Below are positions 1 to 9,414 of a stretch of DNA of 64,000 nt, piece by piece. Within the stretch, counting starts at the first letter, position 1. Each line of letters begins with the position of its first letter. This DNA is from an uncultured Ruminiclostridium sp. (lineage in GTDB: Bacteria; Bacillota; Clostridia; Oscillospirales; Ruminococcaceae). The position numbers and the translations under genes are program-made. Below the pieces are notes generated by a model. That model saw only the letters and a list, made by a program, of their open reading frames with translations. It was not told where the DNA came from and did not search any database. Location: NCBI GenBank assembly GCA_947629925.1, contig CANRFO010000007.1:62001-126000 (forward strand), read 5' to 3'.

Positions 1-711
1 GAATATTTTCCTTCCGCCCGCATACTTCGTATGGACGCGGACACGACCATGGCGAAAAACGCGTTTTCCGACCGCTTCACCGCCTTCGGGAACGGCGAGT
101 ATGACATCATGGTGGGAACGCAGATGATAGCGAAAGGCCTTGATTTTGAAAACGTCACTCTTGTGGGAGTGCTTATGATAGACAGATCCCTGTATTCGGG
201 GGATTATCTCGGTTACGAGCGCACCTTCTCCCTCGTAACGCAGGTAGTGGGACGCTCAGGCAGAGGGAGCAAGACGGGCAGAGCCTATATCCAGACCTTT
301 TCTCCCGACCATTATGTTCTGGAGCTTGCCGCAAGACAGGATTATCCCGAATTTTACCGTCAGGAGATAGAAATACGGAAAGCCCTGCTGTTCCCGCCTT
401 TCTGCGACATATGCCTTGTGGGGTTTTCTTCCGTCAACGAAAAGCTCTCGCTGAACGCCGCCCGCCGTTTTTTGGAAATATTGCGCAGATCCTCCGCAAG
501 CGAGACTGAGCCGCTTCCACTCCGCGCGCTTGGCCCCACCAAAATGGGAACGGGAAAGCTTGGCGGCAGATACAGGCATAAGCTTGTGCTCAAATGCCGC
601 TTCAACAAAACCTTCCGCCGTTTTATGGACAATGTGCTCATGCAGGCGTATAAGGACGAAGCCTTTGCAAATGTAAGCTTTTTTGTTGACATAAACGGTG
701 AAATGCTCTGA
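1..711 (+). CDS. priA: Primosomal protein N' (PriA helicase), C-terminal part
   Basis: The reading frame is open from base 1, so the gene begins upstream of the window and only the last 236 residues are present. PriA is the 3'-to-5' helicase that reloads the replisome at stalled forks. The piece starts inside the second helicase lobe: ARILRMDxDTT, then the motif V region TQMIAKGLDFENV, then motif VI as QVVGRSGRG, followed by the typical C-terminal domain with FPPF. The order priA-def-fmt matches the classic Firmicute cluster. The zinc-binding cysteines and Walker A site lie outside the window. The stop is a TGA, and about 90 bases separate it from def. Identification is secure; completeness upstream cannot be judged. 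Confidence 0.93.
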   Translation, partial: EYFPSARILRMDADTTMAKNAFSDRFTAFGNGEYDIMVGTQMIAKGLDFENVTLVGVLMIDRSLYSGDYLGYERTFSLVTQVVGRSGRGSKTGRAYIQTFSPDHYVLELAARQDYPEFYRQEIEIRKALLFPPFCDICLVGFSSVNEKLSLNAARRFLEILRRSSASETEPLPLRALGPTKMGTGKLGGRYRHKLVLKCRFNKTFRRFMDNVLMQAYKDEAFANVSFFVDINGEML

Positions 712-801
712 TAAAATTTTCATGATTTTCATATAAATTACACTTAAAGATTGTAAACTTTTATTCGGGAAAGACGAAACGAAAAGAAAGGAATAATAAA
801 A

Positions 802-1266
802 ATGGCAACAAGAAACATAGTAAAATTCGGAGATGACATTCTCCGCAAAAAAAGCCGCGAGGTGACGAATTTCGACGATAAGCTGTGGGTGCTGCTGGAC
901 GATATGTACGAAACAATGCAGACGGCAGGCGGCGTAGGTCTTGCCGCGCCTCAGGTGGGAATATTAAAGCGCGTTGTTGTCATAGACGTAGGCGAGGGAA
1001 AAATCGAGCTTGTCAACCCTGTGATAACCTATGCCAAAGGCAAGCAGCGCGAGGTGGAAGGCTGCCTCTCCTGCCCCGACACATGGGGATATGTCGAGCG
1101 CCCCGCCAAGGTGAAAGTGACGGCACAGAACCGCTACGGCAAGGAAGTGAAATTCGAGGGGACCGAGCTTCTTGCCCGCGCTTTCTGCCATGAGATAGAC
1201 CACCTTAACGGAATAATCTTTACCGACCTTGCAGATGAAATGGTGGACAAGAAGGAAAAGAACTGA
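802..1266 (+). CDS. def: Peptide deformylase
   Basis: Removes the formyl group from the N-terminal methionine of new proteins; a cytoplasmic metal enzyme. All three signature motifs are present: GGVGLAAPQ at residues 43-51, EGCLS at 86-90 supplying the metal-ligand Cys88, and HEIDH at 130-134 supplying two His ligands and the catalytic Glu. The length (154 residues) is normal for the family. ATG start behind GAAAGGAAT. It is followed after 27 bases by fmt, the enzyme that adds the formyl group to initiator tRNA, so the pair makes functional sense and is probably co-transcribed. Confidence 0.97.
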   Translation: MATRNIVKFGDDILRKKSREVTNFDDKLWVLLDDMYETMQTAGGVGLAAPQVGILKRVVVIDVGEGKIELVNPVITYAKGKQREVEGCLSCPDTWGYVERPAKVKVTAQNRYGKEVKFEGTELLARAFCHEIDHLNGIIFTDLADEMVDKKEKN

Positions 1267-1293
1267 CATTTTCTGAAAGGAGCATAAGCGCTG

Positions 1294-2229
1294 ATGAAAA
1301 TAGTTTTTATGGGAACTCCCGACTTTGCCGTTCCCTGCCTTGACGCTCTTGTAAAGGCAGGACACGGAATAGAAGCGGTATTCACACAGCCCGACCGCCC
1401 CAAGAACCGCGGTCATAAGCTGCAAATGCCGCCTATAAAGGAATATGCGCTGGAAAATAACATACCTGTATATCAGCCCGCGTCGCTTCGCAAGGGCGAG
1501 GACGCCGAAGCCTCTCTTGAAGAACTGCGGAGCATCGCTCCCGACTGCATAGTTGTTGCGGCTTACGGGCAGATACTTCCGAAAGCCGTTCTCGACCTGC
1601 CAAAATACGGCTGTATAAATATACACGCGTCTTTGCTTCCCCGCTACCGCGGAGCTGCCCCTATAAACCGCTGCATAATGAACGGTGAAAAGGAAAGCGG
1701 CGTTACGATAATGCATATGGCTGAGGGCTTGGACACAGGCGATATGATAATAAGCGAAACCGTTCCCATATCTGAAGAAACGACCGCTTCACAGCTTCAC
1801 GACATTCTTGCGCAGGCAGGCGGAAAGCTTATAGTAAAAGCTCTTTCCATGATAGAAGACGGAATCGCTCCGAGAATACCTCAGACAGATGAAAATACCT
1901 GCTACGCGGCAATGCTTACCAAAGAAGAATGCCGCATAGATTTTAACGATACCGCCGATAATATATACAACAAAATACGCGGACTTTCCCAAAGCCCATG
2001 CGCATATACAATGCTTGACGGAAAGCGTCTGAAGGTATATTTTGCGCAAAAACTTGACATTTCCGTAAACGCTCCCGCAGGAACGGTCACAGAGGGCGAG
2101 GGACTTTGCGTCGCTTGTAAAAGCGGAGCCCTGCGCCTTACGGACATACAGCCCGAAGGCGGAAAAAGAATGAAGGACAGCGATTTTCTGCGGGGCAGGA
2201 AAATACCTGCGGGAACACTTTTAGGCTGA
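1294..2229 (+). CDS. fmt: Methionyl-tRNA formyltransferase
   Basis: Formylates Met-tRNA(fMet) with 10-formyl-tetrahydrofolate to make the initiator tRNA. The N-terminal Rossmann-type start (MKIVFMGTPDFAVP) and the catalytic region NIHASLLPRYRGAAPI, with its Asn-His pair, are clear, as is the following GVTIMHMAEGLDTGD stretch. A C-terminal OB-like tRNA-binding domain fills the last 100 residues. At 311 residues it has the usual length. ATG start behind GAAAGGAG. It lies directly downstream of def and 16 bases before the next gene, in the conserved priA-def-fmt-rsmB order. Confidence 0.97.
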   Translation: MKIVFMGTPDFAVPCLDALVKAGHGIEAVFTQPDRPKNRGHKLQMPPIKEYALENNIPVYQPASLRKGEDAEASLEELRSIAPDCIVVAAYGQILPKAVLDLPKYGCINIHASLLPRYRGAAPINRCIMNGEKESGVTIMHMAEGLDTGDMIISETVPISEETTASQLHDILAQAGGKLIVKALSMIEDGIAPRIPQTDENTCYAAMLTKEECRIDFNDTADNIYNKIRGLSQSPCAYTMLDGKRLKVYFAQKLDISVNAPAGTVTEGEGLCVACKSGALRLTDIQPEGGKRMKDSDFLRGRKIPAGTLLG

Positions 2230-2245
2230 TTTTTCGGAGGGATAT

Positions 2246-2941
2246 ATGTTCGATTTTTTCTTTAATAACGGCTTTTTTGCATATATGCTGGTAATAGTCA
2301 CAGTTTTGTTCGCTTACTTTGCCCAGTGGCGCGTCAATTCCGTTTTCAAAAAATACAGCGGAGTATCAAGCCGCAGTCAGACCCCCGCCAACGTTGTTGC
2401 AAGGCAGATACTTGACAGCTACGGTTTATACAACGTCGAGGTGGTGCATGTGAGCGGAAAGCTCAGCGACCATTACGACCCGCGGAACAATGTTGTCGCC
2501 CTTTCCGACTCCACCTTCTTCAGCCCTTCGGTGGGAGCGATCGGCGTAGCCGCTCATGAAGTCGGTCATGCCGTACAGTATAACACGAACTATCTTCCGA
2601 TACGGCTCAGGGCGATTTTTGTCCCTGTGGCACAGTTCGGATCAAATTCATGGATAATTTTCTTTCTTATAGGAATGTTTGTGGGATGGCCTTTTTTTGT
2701 TGACATAGGGATAGTGCTTTTCGCCCTTGTGGTATTGTTTCAGCTTCTTACGCTCCCTGTGGAATTTAACGCCAGCCGCCGCGCTATGCAGGTAATAGAA
2801 GATCAGTTCCTGCTTGGCGCAGACGAGCAGGTGGGAGCGAGAAAAGTCCTGTCTGCCGCCGCGCTGACATACGTCGCAGGGCTTATGGTCTCAGCGGCGC
2901 AGCTCCTAAGGCTCATACTGATGTCACGAAGAAGAGACTGA
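2246..2941 (+). CDS. Membrane zinc metallopeptidase, YugP-like
   Basis: A 231-residue integral membrane protein of the neutral zinc metallopeptidase type (B. subtilis YugP family). An N-terminal membrane segment (residues 8-24) is followed by a soluble stretch with the zinc site HEVGHAVQY near residue 106, then two or three hydrophobic helices and a last one close to the C-terminus. The physiological substrate of this family is not established. It commonly sits between fmt and rsmB in clostridia, as here. ATG start behind a GGAGG site; 36 bases then separate it from rsmB. The protease call rests on HExxH and overall shape; in vivo activity is inferred. Confidence 0.87.
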   Translation: MFDFFFNNGFFAYMLVIVTVLFAYFAQWRVNSVFKKYSGVSSRSQTPANVVARQILDSYGLYNVEVVHVSGKLSDHYDPRNNVVALSDSTFFSPSVGAIGVAAHEVGHAVQYNTNYLPIRLRAIFVPVAQFGSNSWIIFFLIGMFVGWPFFVDIGIVLFALVVLFQLLTLPVEFNASRRAMQVIEDQFLLGADEQVGARKVLSAAALTYVAGLMVSAAQLLRLILMSRRRD

Positions 2942-2977
2942 TTTATTTTGTAAATTCTGCGGAAAGGGGGAGTTGCT

Positions 2978-4282
2978 GTGAAAACCGCAAGGAAAGTCGT
3001 TGCCGAGCTGCTTGTATCCATGCAGCAAAACGGTTCTTATTCAAATATCGCCCTTGACAACGCTCTGACCCGTGAAAAGCTTCCGCCCCGCGACCGAGCC
3101 TTTGCCTCAATGCTTTTTTACGGCGTTATCGAGCGAAGAATGACGCTGGATTACATAATCCGCCTTTATTCCTCCACGGAGTTTGACAATATAGACATTG
3201 ATGTGCTTCAGCTTCTGCGAATGGGTCTGTACCAGCTTTTATACACTGCCGTTCCCGAATCCGCCGCTGTAAACGAGTCGGTGGAGCTTGCCCCTCAGAA
3301 CCGCAAGGGATTTGTGAACGGGATACTGCGAAGTTTCATAAGAAGCGGAAAAATCATTGATTATAAAGATCTGGAAGGAATACCCAAGCTTTCTGTGCAG
3401 TATTCCTGCCCGCGGTGGCTTATAAAAAAGTGGACAGGAATGTTCGGCGAGGAACAGACAGTAAAAATACTTCAGGACAGCTTCGGACGACCTCCTCTTT
3501 TTGTGCGGGTCAACACTTTGAAATGCACATCGGAGGAGCTTATAGCAAAATTTGCCAAGGAAAAGATAACCGCTGTCCCGAATAAGCTTATACCCGATTG
3601 CCTTGAGCTTGGCAGAGTGACAGGCATTGAAAGCACAAAAGCTTACCGTGACGGTCTTTTCCATGTTCAGGACATTTCATCTCAGCTTTGCTGCCTTATA
3701 GCAAAGCCTACATTTAACGAAACGGTCATAGACGTTTGCGCCGCTCCCGGAGGCAAAAGCTTTACCATGGCTCAGCTTATGGCAAACCGAGGAAAATTGT
3801 TGAGCTGCGACCTTTACGACGGAAGAGTTTCAATGATAAAAAAAGGCGCTCAGCGCTTAGGGATAGATATTATCACCGCCGAAGTACACGATGCCACCGA
3901 GTATGACGAAAGCCTTCCTCTGGCGGATAAAGTCCTGTGCGATGTGGTATGCTCGGGGCTTGGCGTTATACGGCGTAAGCCTGAAATAAAGTACAAGGAA
4001 ATGAAAAACCTTGAGCAGCTCCCCATACTTCAGGGCCATATCCTGAAAACCGCCGCAAGATATGTTAAACAGGGCGGAACGCTTGTATACTCCACCTGCA
4101 CCCTCAACAGGGACGAAAACGAGAGTGTGGTGGAAAAATTTCTTTCGGAAAATCCTGATTTTGCTCCCGTTGTCCTTCCTTTGGGAATAGACGGCATAGA
4201 AGAACAGTGTATGAGAACGTTTCTTCCCTCCGTGACAGGCGGAGACGGATTTTTTGCGGCTACGCTCAGGAGGGTCAGATAA
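2978..4282 (+). CDS. rsmB: 16S rRNA (cytosine967-C5)-methyltransferase
   Basis: Methylates C967 of 16S rRNA. The first 140 residues are an NusB-like RNA-binding domain, followed by a Rossmann SAM-methyltransferase domain with the SAM loop DVCAAPGGKSF, the PCxG-like catalytic-loop position (here DVVCSGLG) and the second catalytic cysteine in VYSTCTLN. The length of 434 residues is normal. I chose the GTG at 2978 because it follows a strong GGAAAGGGGG site. The stop TAA is followed immediately, with no spacer, by the rlmN start codon, which indicates translational coupling between the two rRNA-modification genes. Confidence 0.95.
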   Translation: MKTARKVVAELLVSMQQNGSYSNIALDNALTREKLPPRDRAFASMLFYGVIERRMTLDYIIRLYSSTEFDNIDIDVLQLLRMGLYQLLYTAVPESAAVNESVELAPQNRKGFVNGILRSFIRSGKIIDYKDLEGIPKLSVQYSCPRWLIKKWTGMFGEEQTVKILQDSFGRPPLFVRVNTLKCTSEELIAKFAKEKITAVPNKLIPDCLELGRVTGIESTKAYRDGLFHVQDISSQLCCLIAKPTFNETVIDVCAAPGGKSFTMAQLMANRGKLLSCDLYDGRVSMIKKGAQRLGIDIITAEVHDATEYDESLPLADKVLCDVVCSGLGVIRRKPEIKYKEMKNLEQLPILQGHILKTAARYVKQGGTLVYSTCTLNRDENESVVEKFLSENPDFAPVVLPLGIDGIEEQCMRTFLPSVTGGDGFFAATLRRVR

Positions 4283-5308
4283 TTGGCAAAGATCGACATT
4301 TTATCTCTCAGCATGGAAGAGCTTGAAGAGAAAATATTACAATTTGGTGACAAAAAATACCGTGCAGGTCAGATATTCCGCTGGCTTCATGTGAACAGAG
4401 CCACTGATTTCTCACAAATGACCAATATTTCTGCACAAACAAGAGCGCTTTTAGAAGAAAATTTTTATATAAATTCACTGAAAATTCAAAAAAGACTTGT
4501 ATCTTCGGCAGACAATACTGTAAAATATTTATATGTGCTTCCCGATGGAAACAAAGTTGAAACTGTCCTTATGGAATATCATCACGGGAACAGCATCTGT
4601 CTTTCCACTCAGGTGGGCTGTAAAATGGGCTGCCGTTTCTGCGCGTCCACAAAGGCGGGCTTCGTGAGGGACCTTGAGCCTTCCGAGATACTGCTCCAGA
4701 TATACGAAAGCGAGCGTGACAGCGGAAGAACGGTGGATTCCGTCGTTCTCATGGGCATAGGCGAGCCGCTGGATAACTTTGACAATGTGATAAAGTTTCT
4801 TCGGCTTATTTCTCATGAAAACGGCAGGAACATGAGCCTTCGCCATGTTTCTCTTTCGACCTGCGGTCTGGCGGACAGGATAAACGACCTTGCGCAGCTT
4901 GATCTGGGGCTTACCTTGTCGGTATCGCTTCACGCTCCCACCGACGAAAAGCGCGACGAGATAATGCCTGTGAACAGGAAATATCCTATCTCCGTGCTGA
5001 TAAAAGCCTGTGATGATTATTTCAGGAAAACGGGTCGGAGGATAAGCTTTGAGTTTGCCTTGATACAAGGCGTAAATGATGATAAAAAGACCGCCGACGA
5101 GCTTATATCTTTGCTGAAGCCTTTGGGTGTGTGCCATGTCAATCTTATTCCCGTGAATGAGATACGGGAAGGGGATTATAAAAAAAGCAGCTCCGTCCGC
5201 GAATTTCAGCAGCGTCTGCTGAATGCGGGACTGAACGCTACTGTGAGACGCACCCTCGGCGCGGATATAGAGGCGGCGTGCGGTCAGCTCAGACGCGATA
5301 ATATATGA
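4283..5308 (+). CDS. rlmN: Dual-specificity 23S rRNA / tRNA methyltransferase RlmN
   Basis: Radical-SAM enzyme that methylates C2 of adenine 2503 in 23S rRNA and A37 in some tRNAs. The [4Fe-4S]-binding triad is visible as Cys113, Cys117 and Cys120 in the stretch VGCKMGCRFC. The SAM-binding GIGEPL motif and the C-terminal catalytic cysteine region (DIEAACGQL) follow. 341 residues is typical. TTG start abutting the rsmB stop, with the ribosome site CAGGAGGGT lying inside the end of rsmB. It belongs to the conserved block upstream of the prpC-prkC pair. Confidence 0.96.
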   Translation: MAKIDILSLSMEELEEKILQFGDKKYRAGQIFRWLHVNRATDFSQMTNISAQTRALLEENFYINSLKIQKRLVSSADNTVKYLYVLPDGNKVETVLMEYHHGNSICLSTQVGCKMGCRFCASTKAGFVRDLEPSEILLQIYESERDSGRTVDSVVLMGIGEPLDNFDNVIKFLRLISHENGRNMSLRHVSLSTCGLADRINDLAQLDLGLTLSVSLHAPTDEKRDEIMPVNRKYPISVLIKACDDYFRKTGRRISFEFALIQGVNDDKKTADELISLLKPLGVCHVNLIPVNEIREGDYKKSSSVREFQQRLLNAGLNATVRRTLGADIEAACGQLRRDNI

Positions 5309-5374
5309 CCTGTCTGAAAGACGGATCTTATGCGGCTTGCCGCAATAAACAAAAGCATTTAAAGGGGAAAAACA

Positions 5375-6109
5375 TTGAAATTTTTTTCAAAAACCGACAT
5401 CGGCCTTGTCCGTGACGAAAATCAGGACCGTGTCTGGACATCATCGTTGGGAGAAAACGACGAAGCGGTCGCTCTTGTGGTATGCGACGGAATGGGCGGT
5501 GAAAACGCAGGAAGCTGCGCAAGCCAGATGACCGTTGACCTTATGAGCAGCCGTATACTTGACGGCTTTCGCTTCAGCAATAACCGCAATTTCATACGAA
5601 ACCTGCTTATAACTTCCGTGACCGCAGCAAACAGCCTTGTGTTTGACCGCGCCTCCAAGGAACCCGATAAGCGCGGAATGGGAACTACCTGCGTCGCCGC
5701 TATCGTATATGACCATCGCGCCTACATAATAAATGTGGGGGACAGCCGATGCTATCATATCTTCGACAACAGCATACAGCAGATAACCAAGGACCATACC
5801 GAGATACGCCGCCTTATCGAAAGAGGAAGGATAACCGAGGAGGAGAGCAAGACTCACCCGCTCAGAAGCCGCATTACCCGTGCGGTGGGCGCCTCTAAGG
5901 ACATAACGCCCGATTATTTCGAGATAGACCTTGAAGCGGGGAACTGTCTTTTGCTATGCTCCGACGGGCTTCATTCCTACGGAGACGACGCGGAGATAGC
6001 GGGAATAATCATCAACAATCCCATACAGAAATGCTGCGATCTTCTGATAGATTACGCGCTGGCAAACGGCGGACGCGACAACGTTACCGCCGCGCTGCTT
6101 CAGTGCTGA
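5375..6109 (+). CDS. prpC: PP2C-type Ser/Thr protein phosphatase (PrpC/Stp)
   Basis: Metal-dependent phosphatase expected to reverse the action of the neighbouring PASTA kinase. All PP2C landmarks are present: RDENQD near the N-terminus, VVCDGMGGENAG with the metal-binding Asp, INVGDSR, TKDHT, CSDGL and GRDNVT at the end. 244 residues, cytoplasmic, no membrane segment. TTG start chosen because of the AAAGGGGAA site at 5361. It directly precedes the kinase gene, the arrangement seen in B. subtilis (prpC-prkC), where the pair governs germination, cell wall synthesis and stationary phase. Confidence 0.95.
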   Translation: MKFFSKTDIGLVRDENQDRVWTSSLGENDEAVALVVCDGMGGENAGSCASQMTVDLMSSRILDGFRFSNNRNFIRNLLITSVTAANSLVFDRASKEPDKRGMGTTCVAAIVYDHRAYIINVGDSRCYHIFDNSIQQITKDHTEIRRLIERGRITEEESKTHPLRSRITRAVGASKDITPDYFEIDLEAGNCLLLCSDGLHSYGDDAEIAGIIINNPIQKCCDLLIDYALANGGRDNVTAALLQC

Positions 6110-6122
6110 CCTGATAAAAGTC

Positions 6123-6143
6123 CTTTCCCGCCGCACGGGAAAG
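6123..6143 (+). other. Short perfect hairpin between prpC and prkC
   Basis: CTTTCCCG pairs with CGGGAAAG across a five-base loop. No T-run follows, so it is not a standard terminator. It may adjust expression of the kinase relative to the phosphatase, but that is inference. Confidence 0.4.
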
Positions 6144-6183
6144 AACGGGCAAAAACCATAAAGTGCGGAGAAAGCGTAAGATT

Positions 6184-8409
6184 ATGGATAATAACATCGG
6201 TAAGAAGCTGGACGGCAGATATGAGCTGCTTGAGCTTATCGGCGTCGGCGGAATGGCGGACATATATAAAGCCAGAGATATAACCGAGGACAGGATTGTT
6301 GCGGTCAAGATACTTAAGACCGAGTTTATCGAAAGCGAGGATTTTCTCCGCCGTTTCCGCAACGAGTCCAAGGCTACCGCTCTCCTTTCTCACCCGAATA
6401 TCGTGAAGATATTTGACGTAGGATTTACCGAAAAGCTTCAGTTTATCGTAATGGAGTATATAGACGGAATAACCCTCACCGACGTTATAGCGAAGCAGGG
6501 CGCGCTGAAGTGGAAAGACGTAGTGCATTTCACCATGCAGATACTGAAAGCTTTGCAGCACGCTCACGACCGCGGTATCGTTCACCGTGACATAAAGCCT
6601 CAGAACGTGATGCTTCTTGCCGACGGCACTATAAAGGTGATGGACTTCGGTATCGCCCGCTTTAACCGTGAAACAGACAAAACAATGTCCGAAAAGGCGA
6701 TAGGTTCTGTCCATTATATAAGCCCCGAGCAGGCTCGTGGGGATATAACCGACGAAAGAAGCGACATTTATTCCGTCGGCGTCATGATGTACGAAATGCT
6801 TACGGGCAAAAAGCCTTTTGACGGCGAAAGCCCTGTTTCGATAGCCCTTATGCATATGCAGTCTCAGGCAAAGAAAATGTCCGAGATAAATCCCGACATT
6901 CCCGAGGGACTTGAGGAGATAACCGAAAAGGCTATGCAGAAGGAGCCTTCAAAGCGTTATCAGACCGCGGGCGAGATGATAAAGGACATTGAGGAGTTCA
7001 AGCAGAACCCCAGCATTGTCTTTGAGTACAAATATTTTTCTTCAGACGAAAGCACCAAGTATTTTGACCGCGTTACCCCTGCGGAAAGCAGTCCTGCTCC
7101 TCATTCGGCTCCTGTTCCCGCACCCGTTCAGAATAAAGAAAAGAAGGGCTACACCGTTGCAGAAGAAAGCGATTACGAGGAAGCAGAGGAAGAAGATGAG
7201 GAAGATGACGACGATGAGCCCGCTCCCAGACGTTCGCCTTTGCTGTCCGTCCTGTTCGCGGTTACAGCGGTATTTGTAATAGTCGCCGCTTTTGTTGTGT
7301 ATAAGCTCGTTACCGACACTATCCCCACCGAAACCGTAACTCCCGAGGAAGAAGTGGTAGTTCCGACTCTTGTGGGACTTACGCAGGACGAGGTGGAACA
7401 GCAGTATAAAGACTTCAACATCTATATAGACAGCGAGCACGACTCCGCTCCCGCAGGAGAGATAATCTATCAGTCTATCGGTGCAGGTACTACCATAAAG
7501 CCTACTCAGCAGATCCGCGTCACCGTGAGCCTCGGTCCCCGCATGGAGGAGATTGACGAATTTGCTTCCCGCCCGAAGGAGGAAGCTGTATCACAGCTTC
7601 GCAATCAGGGCTTTGAAACTACGATAAACTGGGTGACAGACGAAACAGTCCCGAATAACTATGTTATAAGGACCGACCCTCCCGCAAGAACAAGAGCCGA
7701 GGTAGGCACGCTTGTCACTATTTATGTAAGCCAGGGACCTTCACCTAAAGCGACGGTCGTTCCCGACTTCCGCGGTCTTTCCGAGGCTACCGCCCGTTCC
7801 AATGCCGAACGCAACGATATAATCCTTGTGGTCGACTACCAGCCCAGCGCCGAAGGCATAGAAAAGGGAAAAGTCATCAGTCAGGATATCGAACCCAACA
7901 CTCATGTTGAGAAAAATACCGTTGTCACGATAGTTGTTTCCAACGGTGAAGTTGCTACAAAGAACGAATCCATAAGCCTTACCGTAAGCGACAGTGTTAC
8001 AGGACAGTTCCGCTTTGAGTATTATATAGACGGCGTTCTTCAGGAGGACCTCACCAAGGTTATGGATATGTCCCTGTCGAAGAATATCAAATGGGATATT
8101 TCGGGAACAGGTCAGCATAATTACGTTATCCGCGTGATAAGTCCCGTTACCGAGCTTTGGCTCGACCTTATCGAGGTCGCGGTGGACTTTGACACTGACC
8201 CTGTGACGAAAGACACATTGTTCCTGAACTCAAGCGTATTCTCTGAACTTCAGGCAGGAGAAAACCCTTTCAATACAGAGCCTTCCGATACCACGGAGGA
8301 AACCTTTGACATCTTCGGACCTCCGCCTGAAGAGACCACCTTGCCTGAAGGACTTGTTCCGCCTGAAGAAGATAATTCGGAATCAACTGAAGCCACACCT
8401 GACTTCTGA
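6184..8409 (+). CDS. prkC: PASTA-domain Ser/Thr protein kinase
   Basis: Transmembrane eukaryotic-type kinase that senses muropeptides or lipid II through extracellular PASTA repeats. Domains in order: kinase domain at residues 1-280, with the glycine loop GVGGMA, Lys42 in VAVK, HRDIKPQN and DFG; a very acidic juxtamembrane tract near 325-345; one membrane span at about 352-376; three PASTA repeats at about 390-450, 455-519 and 520-590; then a further 150 residues ending in a Glu/Thr/Pro-rich tail. I prefer the ATG at 6184 (start MDNNIGKKLDGRYE, typical of the family); an in-frame GTG at 6163 would add seven residues but has no ribosome site. The stop overlaps the rsgA start (TGATG). Confidence 0.95.
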   Translation: MDNNIGKKLDGRYELLELIGVGGMADIYKARDITEDRIVAVKILKTEFIESEDFLRRFRNESKATALLSHPNIVKIFDVGFTEKLQFIVMEYIDGITLTDVIAKQGALKWKDVVHFTMQILKALQHAHDRGIVHRDIKPQNVMLLADGTIKVMDFGIARFNRETDKTMSEKAIGSVHYISPEQARGDITDERSDIYSVGVMMYEMLTGKKPFDGESPVSIALMHMQSQAKKMSEINPDIPEGLEEITEKAMQKEPSKRYQTAGEMIKDIEEFKQNPSIVFEYKYFSSDESTKYFDRVTPAESSPAPHSAPVPAPVQNKEKKGYTVAEESDYEEAEEEDEEDDDDEPAPRRSPLLSVLFAVTAVFVIVAAFVVYKLVTDTIPTETVTPEEEVVVPTLVGLTQDEVEQQYKDFNIYIDSEHDSAPAGEIIYQSIGAGTTIKPTQQIRVTVSLGPRMEEIDEFASRPKEEAVSQLRNQGFETTINWVTDETVPNNYVIRTDPPARTRAEVGTLVTIYVSQGPSPKATVVPDFRGLSEATARSNAERNDIILVVDYQPSAEGIEKGKVISQDIEPNTHVEKNTVVTIVVSNGEVATKNESISLTVSDSVTGQFRFEYYIDGVLQEDLTKVMDMSLSKNIKWDISGTGQHNYVIRVISPVTELWLDLIEVAVDFDTDPVTKDTLFLNSSVFSELQAGENPFNTEPSDTTEETFDIFGPPPEETTLPEGLVPPEEDNSESTEATPDF

Positions 8410-9287
8410 TGACAGAGAAAAATATGATAGTCGGCGTTTCAGGCGGACTTTATACCGTTGAAACTCCCAAAGGCGAGGTTTTCGCCCGAAGCCGCGGAGT
8501 TTTCAGGAATCAGGGAATAAAACCTGTTTCAGGCGATTTTGTACAGCTTCTGTACGAGGAAAATTCCGAAGCGGTGATAACCGATGTGCTTGACAGGAAG
8601 AACGTCCTTATCCGTCCGCCTCTTGCCAATTTGGATATGATACTGCTTGTGGCAGCTTCATGCGAGCCTGCTCCGAATTTGCAGATACTCGATAAACTTA
8701 CCGCTATTTTTGAGAGCAAAGGCATAGAGACCGTGTTTGTTTTCACAAAGACGGATAAAGCCGACGCCGAGCGTTATTCCGAGCTTTACGGCGGGATCGG
8801 CTATAAAACCTTTCTTGTGAACAATCTAAACGGGGAGGGAACAGACGAAGTAATAAACTTCGTCGCAGGAAAAACCGCCGCGCTTATCGGAAACACAGGC
8901 GTCGGAAAATCCAGCCTGATGAATTATATCGCCCCCGCTTCTCAGCACAGGACCTGCGAAATAAGCAAAAAACTGGGACGCGGTAAGCACACCACCCGCG
9001 AAGTAAGGTTCTACCGCCTTGAAAACGGCGCGTATGTCGCCGACACTCCCGGCTTCTCAACTGTGGAGGTCAGCAGATACGGGAATATACCGTCCTCCGA
9101 GCTTATCGGCTGTTTCCGCGAATTTTCGGGATATACCGACGGCTGTAAGTTTAAAGACTGCTCCCATATAAAGGAAGAAAGCTGCTCCCTGCGCCATGCC
9201 GTTTCCGAGGGAAAGATCGCTCTTTCCCGCTATGAAAGCTATTGCAGACTGTATGAAGAAGCGCTGAAGGCGGAAAACACATATTGA
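8409..9287 (+). CDS. rsgA: Ribosome small-subunit biogenesis GTPase RsgA (CpgA)
   Basis: Late 30S assembly GTPase. It shows the circular permutation that defines the family: an OB-fold, then G4 (TKTD), then the Walker A site GNTGVGKSS, then G3 (DTPG), and finally the zinc knuckle built from the spaced Cys and His residues in CKFKDCSHIKEESC. 292 residues, normal. ATG start overlapping the prkC stop by one base. In B. subtilis rpe and thiN follow at this point; here both are absent and a terminator comes next, with the spoVM region after it. Confidence 0.96.
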   Translation: MTEKNMIVGVSGGLYTVETPKGEVFARSRGVFRNQGIKPVSGDFVQLLYEENSEAVITDVLDRKNVLIRPPLANLDMILLVAASCEPAPNLQILDKLTAIFESKGIETVFVFTKTDKADAERYSELYGGIGYKTFLVNNLNGEGTDEVINFVAGKTAALIGNTGVGKSSLMNYIAPASQHRTCEISKKLGRGKHTTREVRFYRLENGAYVADTPGFSTVEVSRYGNIPSSELIGCFREFSGYTDGCKFKDCSHIKEESCSLRHAVSEGKIALSRYESYCRLYEEALKAENTY

Positions 9288-9327
9288 CGTCGCCCCGACA
9301 GCGCAGCTTTTCTCACACCATATGATT

Positions 9328-9357
9328 AAAGCACCGTTTTTTAAACGGTGCTTTTTT
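9328..9357 (+). terminator. Intrinsic terminator after rsgA
   Basis: AAAGCACCGTTT pairs perfectly with AAACGGTGCTTT around a TTT loop, and the right arm runs into a T6 tract. It ends the priA-to-rsgA transcript. Confidence 0.9.
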
Positions 9358-9414
9358 GTAACACATTTTTCTCTGCTGAATAAAATGCAGTAATAGCAAA
9401 AAGGCGGTGGAAGT

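Noticed and set aside
964-1716. Leftward 250-codon frame opposite def and fmt
   Set aside because: Shadow of two certain genes; composition and lack of a start signal argue against coding.
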